From NCBI GenBank assembly GCA_040381035.1, contig JBEIHY010000004.1, positions 1 through 64,000 on the forward strand: a stretch of 64,000 nucleotides of DNA. The letters run 5' to 3'. The notes beneath the pieces were generated by a model. That model saw only the letters and a list, made by a program, of their open reading frames with translations, searched no databases and was not told the DNA's origin. Positions 17,294-26,600 of the stretch are shown here, piece after piece. The translations under genes were made by a program, and so were the position numbers. This DNA comes from REEB506 sp040381035 (GTDB lineage Bacteria > Pseudomonadota > Alphaproteobacteria > Caulobacterales > Aquidulcibacteraceae). Numbering within the stretch: the stretch's first letter is position 1; every line of letters begins with the position of its first letter.

Positions 17294-18390
17294 GGTTTTT
17301 TCCCCTGGGCCAGCGCGATCAACGCCGGGCCGAATTCGTCAATTCCTTTGATCGCGCAGGCCAGACCCGCACCGACCACTGCCCCCGGCATTCCCCACAC
17401 CACGCTGGTGGGTTCGTCTTGCGCCATCACCGCGCCGCCGCGCCCGACGATGGCTTCCGCGCCCTTGCAGCCATCCGCCCCCATGCCGGTTAGAATTGCG
17501 CCGAACACGGATGATCCATATTCCTGGGCCACCGATTGGAACAAGGCATCAACCGCAGGGCGACAGAAATTGATCTGCGGCCCCTGATCGAGGGCAATGA
17601 CGGGCGCGCCATGGCGGCGCACCACGCGCATGTGGAAATCGCCCGGGGCAATCAAGATTTGGCCGGGACGAAGAGGCTGGCCGTCGCGCGCTTCGCTGAC
17701 GGGCGCGGACGTCAGCTTGGCCAGATGCTCGGCCATGATGCGCGTGAACATGGCCGGCATGTGCTGCACAATCAGGATCGGCTGGGTGACTTTGGCGCCA
17801 ATCGCGGCAATCACTTTGTTCAGCGCTTGCGGGCCACCGGTTGAGCAGCCGATCACGATGATCTCAGCGGGTTTGGTGGGCGCTGGCCTCAAACCGGCCG
17901 ATGGCGCGGGACGCGCTGCCGGTGCAGCGTCGCGCACCCCTGACGCGGCTGCCAAGCGCGGGCGTTGACCAAGCGCGCGGATCCGCGCGATCAGGTCGCG
18001 CTTGAATTCCGCGGCGGCGGAAATCTTGCCGGTTTCCGGTTTCGGCAGATAGTCCGCGCCGCCAAGCGCCAAGGCGCGCAATGTGATGTCGGCATTGCGA
18101 TCGGTCAGGGTCGACGCCATCAGGACGCGCGTTTGCGGCGAAGCGCTCAGGATCTGCGCAATTGCACCGATGCCGTCGAGTTCGGGCATCTCCACATCCA
18201 GCACCATGACATCGGGCTTTAGATCGGCGGCGAGCCGCACGCCTTCGCGGCCATTGATCGCCACGCCCGCGATCTCAATGCCGGGCTCGGCGCCGAGCCA
18301 GCGCTGCATGAGACCGCGCATAACGGCGCTGGCGTCAACCAGCAAAACGCGCACGATGCGTGCCGGAGCGGGGGAGGGGGCGAGCGCCAT
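17290..18390 (-). CDS. cheB: Chemotaxis response regulator / methylesterase CheB
   Basis: 366 residues. Receiver domain (about 12-130) with phospho-acceptor in VMVLDVEMPELDG; the usual N-terminal acidic pair is VDA rather than DD. A Pro/Ala-rich linker leads to the methylesterase domain (about 175-360) with catalytic Ser in GCSTGGPQAL, His in QHMPAMFT and Asp in TGMGADG. It demethylates or deamidates chemoreceptors. The stop overlaps the cheR start (ATGA), and cheY lies 7 bp upstream. Confidence 0.95.
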   Translation of the reverse strand: MALAPSPAPARIVRVLLVDASAVMRGLMQRWLGAEPGIEIAGVAINGREGVRLAADLKPDVMVLDVEMPELDGIGAIAQILSASPQTRVLMASTLTDRNADITLRALALGGADYLPKPETGKISAAAEFKRDLIARIRALGQRPRLAAASGVRDAAPAARPAPSAGLRPAPTKPAEIIVIGCSTGGPQALNKVIAAIGAKVTQPILIVQHMPAMFTRIMAEHLAKLTSAPVSEARDGQPLRPGQILIAPGDFHMRVVRRHGAPVIALDQGPQINFCRPAVDALFQSVAQEYGSSVFGAILTGMGADGCKGAEAIVGRGGAVMAQDEPTSVVWGMPGAVVGAGLACAIKGIDEFGPALIALAQGKKP

Positions 18391-18397
18391 GGCGGCG

Positions 18398-18763
18398 TCA
18401 GATCAAACCGGCTTCGGTGAATTTCGACTGGATGATGTCGCCGTCGAACGGCTTCATGATGTATTCGTTGGCGCCGGCATTGATTGCCTCGCTGATATGG
18501 TCCATGTCGTTTTCTGTCGTGCAGAACACCACAATTGGGCGCTCGCCGCCGGGATCGCGACGCAACTGGCGCAGAAAATCAATGCCGCTCATCACCGGCA
18601 TGCTCCAGTCGAGCAGGATCGCATCCGGCATTTTGCGCCGGCAGCTGTTGAGCGCTTCCAAGCCGTCGGCGGCTTCGTCAATCTGGAAGTTCAGATCCTC
18701 AAGGATGCGGCGCGCGACTTTGCGGATCACGCGGCTGTCGTCGACAACAAGGCAGCTTTTCAT
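18398..18763 (-). CDS. CheY-like single-domain response regulator
   Basis: 121 residues: one receiver domain. Acidic pocket VVDDSRV near residue 8, phospho-acceptor in ILLDWSMPVMSG, and the conserved lysine in MKPFD near the C-terminus. In this cluster it may be the CheY of the pathway; in Caulobacter relatives, single-domain receivers near chpT and ctrA can also act in cell-cycle or holdfast control. Position between cheW and cheB suggests a CheA partner. Output partner unknown. Confidence 0.9.
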   Translation of the reverse strand: MKSCLVVDDSRVIRKVARRILEDLNFQIDEAADGLEALNSCRRKMPDAILLDWSMPVMSGIDFLRQLRRDPGGERPIVVFCTTENDMDHISEAINAGANEYIMKPFDGDIIQSKFTEAGLI

Positions 18764-18778
18764 CGGTTTTCTCCTTGA

Positions 18779-19258
18779 TCAGGCGGCTTGCGTCATGCCA
18801 GGCGCATCCAACATTCTGGGAATATCAAGTGCGACGAGCAGGGAATCCTTCAAGCGGAACACCCCGATGGCGACATCGCGCCAGGTTTCATCGAGGTTGC
18901 CCGGCGTCGGTTCAAACTGATCGTCCGCCAGGCGCAAAACCTCGCCGACAGCGTCGATCACCAGGCCATAGAATTCGCCGTCGCGTTCAATGCCGATGGC
19001 CATGGGCGCTTGCGTGCGCGCACTGCCGTCGCACAAGCCAAGCCGCTTGCGCCCGTCGATCAGGGTGACAATGCGGCCGCGCAGATTGATCAGCCCGGCA
19101 ATGTCGGGCCGCGCCAACGGCACGGGCGTCAGACTGTGCAGCGAAAACACATCGTGCAGGTCTTTCACTTCAGCGCCGAACAAGCGATCGCCGATGTGAA
19201 AGGTGACATATTCGCGGCCCGCATCCAGGCCGCGCGCGTCGCCGGTAAGCGCGCTCAT
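18779..19258 (-). CDS. cheW: Chemotaxis coupling protein CheW
   Basis: 159 residues, one CheW-like domain: YVTFHIGDRLFGAEVKDLHDV near the N-terminus (residues 18-38, a run split here) and LINLRGRIVTLIDGRKRLGL in the middle, the usual receptor- and CheA-binding surfaces. CheW couples the kinase CheA to chemoreceptors. It overlaps the cheA stop by 4 bp and so is translationally coupled to CheA. Confidence 0.95.
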   Translation of the reverse strand: MSALTGDARGLDAGREYVTFHIGDRLFGAEVKDLHDVFSLHSLTPVPLARPDIAGLINLRGRIVTLIDGRKRLGLCDGSARTQAPMAIGIERDGEFYGLVIDAVGEVLRLADDQFEPTPGNLDETWRDVAIGVFRLKDSLLVALDIPRMLDAPGMTQAA

Positions 19259-21933
19259 GCCGCTTCCTCATTCTGTCCATCGCGCCGCTGGCGGACCGCG
19301 TAGTCGAGTGCAGCAAGCACTTGGGCGCGATCGGTCTTGCGCACGCAATCGCTGAACTGCGCCGCCTGGGTGTGGCGCCCGCTCAGCGCGATGCAGGGCG
19401 GCGCTTGCCAACTTGGATCAGAGGCGATCTGACGCGCCAGCGCAGCGGCGGCGTGCGGATCGGCGTCGATATCCGCCAGAACGGCGTCGAACTGTCCGGC
19501 TTCGTCTTTGAGGGCGGCGGCCTGCTTGGCGCCAGGCGCCGTCGCCACCTCATAGCCAGCGGCGACAATCAGCGGTCTCAAAAGGTTGCGCGTGAATTCG
19601 CTGCCTTCAATCAGCAGCACACGGCCTTTGGGCGCGCGGGCGCGCCGGCCGTCATGCCAATCGGCTTGCGCGATTTCCAGATAATGGCCGATGTCCATCA
19701 ATTCGGTAGCGCGGCCGCGGATCACGGCGGCGCCGAGCACGCCAGGCCGATCAGCGGTGAGATCAAGCGCCACGCGCTCATGCACGATGTCGAGGATTTC
19801 ATCGACAGCAAGCCCAAATGGGCTTTCGCCATGGGTGAAAACCAGAAGCGGCTGGCAGCCCTGGGTCTTGAACGCATAATCGCCGGCGGCGTGAATCACC
19901 GGCATCAATGCCCCGCGATATTGCAGCACCGCACGGCCATCGGCGCGCTCGATGGTTTCCACCGGCAAGTCTTCCAGGCGGGTGACCAGCATCAAGGGCG
20001 CAGCCTTCACGGCATCGCCGCCGGCGCGGAACAGGATCAGGCTTTGTTCGCCTTCATGCGCGCCGCTTGTGACGGTGATGGCGTCCTGGGCCTTCTGGGC
20101 GGTCTCGCGTGCCCGGCCCAGCGCGTCAGCCAAGCCATTGGGATCAAGGATCACCACCACAGAGCCGTCGCCAAGAATCGTGGCGCCGGACAGCATCGGC
20201 ACGCCGCGCAGCATCGACGCCAGCGGCTTGACGACAATTTCTTCGGTGTCGTGCACTTCATCAACGACCACGCCGAACCGCGTGGCGCCGACCTGCATGA
20301 CCGCCACATAGCGGGCCATTGCCGCTTTCTCGCCAGGCGCAGCGATCCGCAGCGTTTCGCCAAGATCAACCACGGGCAATAGCTGTTCGCGCAGGCGCAG
20401 TACCGGCGTGCGATTGATCTGGTCGATCTTGTATTCTGAACCGGCGCCGACGCGGACCAACTCCACCACCGACGTTTGCGGCGCGGCAAACCTTTGGCCG
20501 TTCACGCCAAGGATGAGCGCCGAAACGATCGCCAGAGTCAGCGGAATTTTGATCCGGAAGGTCGTACCTTGCCCGAACACGGATGAAAGCTCGATCGAGC
20601 CGCCAATCAGTTCGATATTGGTCTTCACCACATCCATGCCGACGCCCCGGCCAGACAGATTGGTGACGGCCGCCGCAGTGGAAAATCCCGGCGCAAAAAT
20701 GAATTTCTGCACTTCGGCGTCGCTCAAAACCGCAGCTTCGGCGGTGCTGACAAGACCCTTGTCGATCGCCTTTTGGCGGATGCGCTCGATGTTCAAGCCG
20801 GCGCCGTCATCAGCGACGATCATGATGATGTGGCCGCCTTCATGGTGCGCGGCGAGGCGGATTTCGCCAACTTCCGGCTTTCCTTTGGCCGCGCGCTGAT
20901 CCGACGCTTCGATGCCGTGATCGGCGGAATTGCGGATCATGTGGGTGAGCGGATCCTTGATCAGCTCCAACACCTGGCGATCCAATTCGGTCGCTTCGCC
21001 TTCCAGGCGCAGCACGATCTTCTTGCCTGTTTCGCGGCAGATGTCGCGCACAATGCGGGGCAGTCTGCGCCATGCCGCGCCAACCGGCTGCATCCGCGTT
21101 TTCATCACCCGGTCTTGCAGTTCAGCAGTGATATTGCTTAAGCGCTGCAATGGCGCCTTGAACTCGGATTCGTTCAGCCCGCGCACCATTTGCAAAAGCT
21201 GGTTGCGGGTGAGCACCAGTTCGCTGACGGTGTTCATCAGTTCTTCCAATACATCCACGCTGACGCGGATGGTTTGGGCGGCGGCCTGGCCGCCTTTGCT
21301 GTTATTGTCGGCCTCACCAACCAGCTCCGGCGCGGCGTCAGATTTGATCGGCTTGGGTGGCGGCGGGGCGCCAACCGGCGCGGGCGCGCCGGGCGCTTCG
21401 GTTGCGTTAGCCTGGAAAGCAGCTTCGAGATCGGCGAGGGAAACTTCGCCCGGACGCAGAAAGCGCTGCAGATCGCGGTCCCATTTTTCGCCATTGGGGC
21501 CAACGGGGTCGGCCTCCAGAGCGGGGGAGGGCGCGGGTGTGGGCGGGGCGGAGCGCTTGCCTTCGGCCGCCGCTTGCAGGAAAAGAATAATGTCGTTGTC
21601 GTCGCCGGGAATTTCGGCGCCATGCGCTTCAAGGCCGACCAGGATTGCCTTGATCCGGTCAATCGATTGCAGAACGAGAGTGACGGCTTCCGGCGTCACC
21701 GCCAGCGCCTTGTCACGGAACCGGCCAAGCAGGGTTTCGCCGGCATGGGCCACGGCTTCCAGCCGCGGCAATCCCAAGAAGCCGCAGGTTCCCTTAATCG
21801 TGTGAACCAGCCGGAAGATAGTGTTCAGCGTTGCAGTGTCTTCGGGGTCGGCCTCGAAGCGCACAAGCTCGGTGTCGATAACCTCGAGGTTTTCAGCGGT
21901 TTCAGTGAGAAATTCCGCGAGAAGATCGTCCAT
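19255..21933 (-). CDS. cheA: Hybrid chemotaxis kinase CheA with two CheW domains and a C-terminal receiver
   Basis: 892 residues, longer than classical CheA (about 650). Order: Hpt domain (1-105; phospho-His in RLVHTIKGTCG), Pro/Ala linker, dimerisation helices (about 225-290), ATPase domain with DPLTHMIRNSADHGIE, DDGAGLN and GRGVGMDVV, a CheW regulatory domain (about 470-600), a second CheW-like domain (about 630-755), and a receiver-like domain (about 765-880). The receiver has IEGSEF instead of the usual acidic pair but keeps an Asp (LADID) and a Lys, so its activity is uncertain. It is the first che gene after chpT (92-bp gap). ATG 21933 starts directly with the Hpt domain. Confidence 0.94.
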   Translation of the reverse strand: MDDLLAEFLTETAENLEVIDTELVRFEADPEDTATLNTIFRLVHTIKGTCGFLGLPRLEAVAHAGETLLGRFRDKALAVTPEAVTLVLQSIDRIKAILVGLEAHGAEIPGDDNDIILFLQAAAEGKRSAPPTPAPSPALEADPVGPNGEKWDRDLQRFLRPGEVSLADLEAAFQANATEAPGAPAPVGAPPPPKPIKSDAAPELVGEADNNSKGGQAAAQTIRVSVDVLEELMNTVSELVLTRNQLLQMVRGLNESEFKAPLQRLSNITAELQDRVMKTRMQPVGAAWRRLPRIVRDICRETGKKIVLRLEGEATELDRQVLELIKDPLTHMIRNSADHGIEASDQRAAKGKPEVGEIRLAAHHEGGHIIMIVADDGAGLNIERIRQKAIDKGLVSTAEAAVLSDAEVQKFIFAPGFSTAAAVTNLSGRGVGMDVVKTNIELIGGSIELSSVFGQGTTFRIKIPLTLAIVSALILGVNGQRFAAPQTSVVELVRVGAGSEYKIDQINRTPVLRLREQLLPVVDLGETLRIAAPGEKAAMARYVAVMQVGATRFGVVVDEVHDTEEIVVKPLASMLRGVPMLSGATILGDGSVVVILDPNGLADALGRARETAQKAQDAITVTSGAHEGEQSLILFRAGGDAVKAAPLMLVTRLEDLPVETIERADGRAVLQYRGALMPVIHAAGDYAFKTQGCQPLLVFTHGESPFGLAVDEILDIVHERVALDLTADRPGVLGAAVIRGRATELMDIGHYLEIAQADWHDGRRARAPKGRVLLIEGSEFTRNLLRPLIVAAGYEVATAPGAKQAAALKDEAGQFDAVLADIDADPHAAAALARQIASDPSWQAPPCIALSGRHTQAAQFSDCVRKTDRAQVLAALDYAVRQRRDGQNEEAA

Positions 21934-22024
21934 GAGACCAGGCCTGCCGCCGCTGCGCGGGAAAAAGCCCAGCGAACTACCAACAGTCGTGGCTGCGTCG
22001 GGTAAAGACTTTCTAAAGCCGGCG

Positions 22025-22684
22025 CTAATTGATCTGGATCGAGGCCGCGCGCAACACGAAGCCTAACCGCTCCGGCGTTTGCTTTTCGGCTGTTTGCCGG
22101 ATGAGCACATTGATGCCCGCCTGTCGGGCAAGCAGGCCGGTCATGGCGGCTTGAATGTTATAGGGCTGGAAACCGTCTTCGGGTGTCCCGCCCGTGAGGC
22201 AGGCTGCCACGTCCGATTTAAGAATGGCGCGCGGCCCTTCGACTTGGATGTGAAGCTCGCCTTCATTTCCCTGTTGGCCGGTCTCGATCGTGACCTTGCC
22301 GCCCCGCGGCAGACACTCGCCGGCGATCAGCATGACATTCAGCGCCACCCGAAGGACGGCATTGGGCATGGAGACCGTGCGGGGCGTCCAGACCAATTCG
22401 GGCTTGAGCGCGGTGAACAGCCGCTCGGCGGTGTCGCGCACGTCTTCCAGATGGGCATCGCCCTCGCTGGGCAGACCGCCGGCCAGAGCCGAGCGGAAGA
22501 ATTGCATCTTGGCATAAGCTTTTGTGACGCTCTGTTCGAGCAGGCCAAGCGCTTCGGCATTGCGCCCGGCGGTGTCGGATTCCTTGAGCATCTCGATGCC
22601 TTGCAGCATCACGCCCATCGGCCCCATGACGTCATGGCAGAGCTTCGACGCCACCAGCGTCGCCAGACGTGACCCTTCCAACAT
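22025..22684 (-). CDS. chpT: Histidine phosphotransferase ChpT
   Basis: 219 residues. The phospho-acceptor region is SKLCHDVMGPMGVMLQGIEML (His near residue 17; run split across residues 13-33), typical of the ChpT/HPTransfase (DUF2328) family, followed by a degenerate kinase-like ATPase fold. ChpT takes phosphate from the hybrid kinase CckA and passes it to CtrA and CpdR. Both chpT and ctrA (28.6 kb) are in this window, about 6 kb apart. Upstream DNA holds two GANTC sites. It lies just upstream of cheA on the same strand. Confidence 0.92.
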   Translation of the reverse strand: MLEGSRLATLVASKLCHDVMGPMGVMLQGIEMLKESDTAGRNAEALGLLEQSVTKAYAKMQFFRSALAGGLPSEGDAHLEDVRDTAERLFTALKPELVWTPRTVSMPNAVLRVALNVMLIAGECLPRGGKVTIETGQQGNEGELHIQVEGPRAILKSDVAACLTGGTPEDGFQPYNIQAAMTGLLARQAGINVLIRQTAEKQTPERLGFVLRAASIQIN

Positions 22685-22694
22685 CGGCTTCTCC

Positions 22695-22731
22695 GAATCA
22701 GAGCCTAGAACCGAACCAGCATAGGCGATTC
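22695..22731. promoter_or_regulatory. Two GANTC (CcrM) sites upstream of chpT
   Basis: GAATC at 22695-22699 and GATTC at 22727-22731, within 50 bp of the chpT start. GANTC is the CcrM methylation target; methylation state at promoters lets GcrA and others time transcription to DNA replication. Whether they matter here is inference. Confidence 0.4.
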
Positions 22732-22760
22732 TTTGGCTCCGAAAGGGTTAAGCTGCAGAC

Positions 22761-22994
22761 TTATTCGTCTAACCGTCGGACGCGGTCATCATGGCCGCTG
22801 CGCGCGCTATAGAAACTGAGCGCCATCAGCCCGGCGCCGAGCAACACAGACAGCCCCACGCCGGCCGCGATCGCAATCCAACCGAACAGCGGAATCTCAA
22901 CATCGATCCGCCGCCAGCCGTCCCACAGGCCCCAGCCGACAAAGCCGAGCAGGCCAAACATCACGGCCGCCAGAGCCAGGGTGGAAAGTTTCAC
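22761..22994 (-). CDS. Small two-helix membrane protein
   Basis: 77 residues from the GTG at 22994. Two hydrophobic helices: TLALAAVMFGLLGFVGWGLW (5-24) and FGWIAIAAGVGLSVLLGAGL (about 36-57), then a charged tail. The GTG overlaps the stop of the YdbL-like gene (GTGA), which decides the start. It is the last gene of the ydbH-ynbE-ydbL run, so it may be an accessory of that envelope module. Family not recognised. Confidence 0.65.
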   Translation of the reverse strand: MKLSTLALAAVMFGLLGFVGWGLWDGWRRIDVEIPLFGWIAIAAGVGLSVLLGAGLMALSFYSARSGHDDRVRRLDE

Positions 22995-23386
22995 GGGCAG
23001 TAAGAGGGCTTTTGCACCGCGCCGTCGCCGACGCGCTGACGCCAGTCCTGCGCCTCCGTGCGATACCAGTGGCCCGGCGCAATGCGGCCGCGGGCGATCT
23101 GCTCGCATGCCAGCGCGGCCCCCATGGCCTCCACCGTCGCGCCGCGTGAGGTGGCGGTTTCGGTATAAAAGGCGCGGCGTTTGATGTTGTTTTGCTGCAC
23201 GCGGGCGCGCAGATCGGCCGAAGCGTGGGCGTCGCGAATGCCGAGATAGCCATCGGCCTGTTCGCCGACCTGGCCGGCGGCGCGGGCGGCTTCGATGACT
23301 GGGTCCGGCGCGGTCTGCGCCAAGGCCGGCGCGGCAAACGCGGCGAGGCTCAAAGCGGCTGCGGCGAGAAGAGTGCGCATTGTCAT
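22991..23386 (-). CDS. YdbL-family periplasmic protein (DUF1318)
   Basis: 131 residues. An N-terminal signal peptide (MRTLLAAAALSLAAFAAPALAQ, cleavage near residue 24, split here) precedes a DUF1318 domain with GYLGIRDAHASADLRARV and NNIKRRAFYTE. In E. coli, ydbL sits with ydbH and ynbE and its product is thought to help their complex in the periplasm. GGAGG lies 8 bases before ATG 23386, which fixes the start. It is followed by a 4-bp overlap with the small membrane protein gene. Confidence 0.87.
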   Translation of the reverse strand: MTMRTLLAAAALSLAAFAAPALAQTAPDPVIEAARAAGQVGEQADGYLGIRDAHASADLRARVQQNNIKRRAFYTETATSRGATVEAMGAALACEQIARGRIAPGHWYRTEAQDWRQRVGDGAVQKPSYCP

Positions 23387-23400
23387 GGTTTCCTCCAATC

Positions 23401-23583
23401 TCAGAACACGCCCGGCGCGGTCTGGATCAGCTTTTGCGCGTCGCCCTTCAAGGTGATGACGACTTCCTGTTTGATGTTGACATTGAGATTGATCTCGATC
23501 GGCTTGTCGGGTGCGCGCACTTGCACGCAGCCTGTGGCCAACATCCCCGCCGCGGCGGCGGTCAATACAACTCTTCGCCGCAT
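23401..23583 (-). CDS. YnbE-family lipoprotein
   Basis: About 60 residues. MRRRVVLTAAAAGMLATGC is a lipoprotein signal with lipobox LATGC, followed by the YnbE core IEINLNVNIKQEVVITLKG. YnbE is a small outer-membrane lipoprotein that partners YdbH in lipid transport between membranes in E. coli. The frame opens seven codons upstream, but ATG 23583 fits a normal signal peptide. It lies between ydbH and ydbL, as in E. coli. Confidence 0.88.
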   Translation of the reverse strand: MRRRVVLTAAAAGMLATGCVQVRAPDKPIEINLNVNIKQEVVITLKGDAQKLIQTAPGVF

Positions 23584-23695
23584 GGATCGGCTCCTTCGTG
23601 TCACGCCCGGCCACTATGGGCGGGCGAGGGCGTCTGTCAAACTTGGCCTACCTGTAACGGCTCTGGTCTGAACCCGCGCTGAACCCAGTAGCACA

Positions 23696-26600
23696 TTATT
23701 GCGGCGGCGGCTTCAAAGGTTGGGCGGCGCGCAACAGATCGAGCGGATTGGATGTGCGCTTGGCGCTTTCGGCGATCGCGCGGAACGGGGCGGTCACGGA
23801 TACATTGAACCGGAAGGGGAGGCCGTCCGCGCGCGCCACCCCGCCAAGGCCCGGGGCAATATCGACTGGCGCCACATTCACGCCGCGAAAGCGCAGCTTG
23901 GCCACCACTTCGCTGTCGAGCGGGCCATTGATGTCGATCTCCAACTGGTCATAACGAAAGCCCTGCAGCGCCTGGAAGGCAATCTGGGCGGCGCCGCTGC
24001 CGGCGTCTTTTCCCGCCGCGCCGGTATACTGAATCAGCCCGCCTTTCGGCCCGGCCGCGATCCGCCCGTTCTCGATCACCGCGCGGTTAGGCGTGATGAT
24101 CAAGGGGAAGGCGCCTTCAATCGTGCCGCTGGCGGTGAGGTCCTTGAACTTCATCTCTTCGATGAAGGCCGCCACATCGACGTCTCTGAGGCGCACAGTA
24201 TAGCGGCTCTCGGGCGCGCCGATTGTCACATCGACCGGCTCCACCGACAATCTGCCCTTTGCGAACGGAAACTCCGCGCTCTGCAGCGCCACAATGCCGT
24301 TGGGCTTGAGCTGGAAGTCGATTTCGCCATTGCGCACTTCGATGCCGGGATTGAGGCTGGCGACGGTCAGGCGCTGGCCAGGCGGGGTGGTGAGCAGCGC
24401 GAGATCGTCAAATTGCACCCGCCCCGTCACGCCATTGATCGGGCCCAATCCCGCGGTGGCCGCCGCCAGATCCTTCAACGCCAAAGCGCCATCGACTTGA
24501 AATGTCGCAGGCGACCAGCGCGCTTCAAAATCGCCATCGACAGGCCCGCGGACATTTTCCACAACCCCGCGCGCCAGTTCCGTCAGCTCAAACAGCTCCA
24601 GCTTGGACGAGAAGGTCAGATCGCGCACCGTAACCTGCGCCGCACCGACGCCGCTTTGGATATCATGGCGGCCGGTGAAGCGGGCGAGCTGGGCGCCGTT
24701 GGACAAAAGGGTGATCGCGCCCTGTGAGGTAAACGCACCGTCTGCGAGTTCGCCGGCGATGCCGGTAAGGCGCAACGGATTGAACCGGGGCTTGGCTTGC
24801 TTGTCGGTCACGCGCGCGCTGCCATTGGTGATGGTAAACCGCACCGCGTCCCCCGCCGGGACCAACCGCCAATCGACGGCGAGTGACTCAATGTGGGCCG
24901 GCAGCGAGGGATCGCTGATGACACTCTCCAGCGCTTTGCCGTCGATCTGCCAGCCGGCTGCGCTGAAAGCGGCGCTGAATGGGGTTGCTGCTGCGTTGAC
25001 TTCTAAAGTCCGGTCGCCGGCCAGATCCATCGCGAAGCGGAGTTGACGCGCTTGCCCGGCAAGGCTGATCGCGCCGGTTGTCCCCGATAGCGCGCCAGCC
25101 AACGCCCCGATTTCCAATCGCGCCGGCAGGCCGTCATTGGTTGCGCCGCTCAGCCGCAGCGGCGACAGCGTGACCCCGCCGCTCATCGCGCCGCTGGGAG
25201 CGATGCGGGCAAAGGCGCCGCTGGCGTCGGCCTGCAACACCATTGCGCCGGCGCCAAAACGCAGATTGGCCAGATCTAGCCCATCGAATTGCACGCGCGT
25301 GGCGGTTTCTGCGGGGCCAATCCGAAAGGTCTGGCCAAGCGTGCCAACCAGATCGATCCGCCCGCGCGCATTGCGCACGCCGCCGCCGGCCAAGGGCCCG
25401 GTCATGGCGGCCTCGCCGGTCAGCCGGAACGCCGCGTCTGGGCTTGCCCCATCCAAATAGAACCGGCCGTCGCGCATGCTGAAGTCGGCGCCCGCGGCGC
25501 GCCAATCGGAAAGGCTAAACTGGGCGCTGAATTCGCGCCGATCGGCGCTGAAGGCAAACGGCGCAATTTGCACCGCCAGCGTCGGTAAGCCGGCCCCAGA
25601 CAAGGCCGCCAAACCGCCGCCGCGAAGCGCGCCGCTGGGCAGTTCCAACGACAATAACGGCGCGTCGCGCGCGGGTTCGGCGGTGAGCTTGGCCCCGTTC
25701 TGTGCGGTCGCGGTCAACGGTCCGACAAGGTCGATCCGGCCGCGATCCTTGCGCCAGTTGAAGCGCACGGCGCTTTGCGCCGTGAAGCCCGTCAGGGCGC
25801 GGTTGAGATTTGGCCCCGCTGCGGCCAGAAGCGGCTGCAACGGCGCGCCAGCCAGCTGCGGCACGGAAAGCTGCATCGGCGGGCCGGTCTTCGGCGGCGT
25901 GATCGCCAAGGCGCCGTCGGCGTCTAAGGCGAGGCTGGCGGTCAGCTGAAACGCGCCTGCGCCGGCCAGTGCGGCGGCGGCTGCGCCGCCTTCCGCGCGA
26001 TCGGCCGACATGCGCCACGAACCCGCCGCCCGCGCGCTATTGCCGGCGGCGTCCCAATGGAGCGCGAGATCGCCGCCAGCGACGCCTTCGGTCGTGACCG
26101 AGCGCGCTTTGACAGCGCCGCTGCCGTTCCAGACGTCAGGCCGCAATCCAGGGCCAAACCGGCTGATGCGAACGCCCCCCTCGCCACTCGCATAGATGAT
26201 CTGGGCGGCTCCCAAGTCAACGGCGCCAGCCGCAGCGACAAAGCGCAGCTCAGCAGTGCTGAAATCGCGCGGGGCTTTGCCGGCGCCTTGCACTTGCAGC
26301 CCGCGCAGCACAATGCCTTCCAAAGTGACTGTTTCCAATCGGCCCGAAAACGCCAATTGCGCGCCCGCGGCGGGCGCGGTCAGCGAGCCGGTGAACGCCG
26401 CCGGCGCCTCCGCTGCAGCCCCAGGGGCGGTCAAGGCCAGTTCGGCCTTGAAATCAGCGCCGAAGCGGCCAGCGGCGTTGACCCGCCCATGCGCCAGGCC
26501 GGCCGGGGTGGACAGGGCGATCACGCCATCGGCGATTGTGACGTTCAGCGTCGGGAATTTGGTTTGCGACCGGTCTGGTCCGCTGGCGAGCTTCGCCAAA

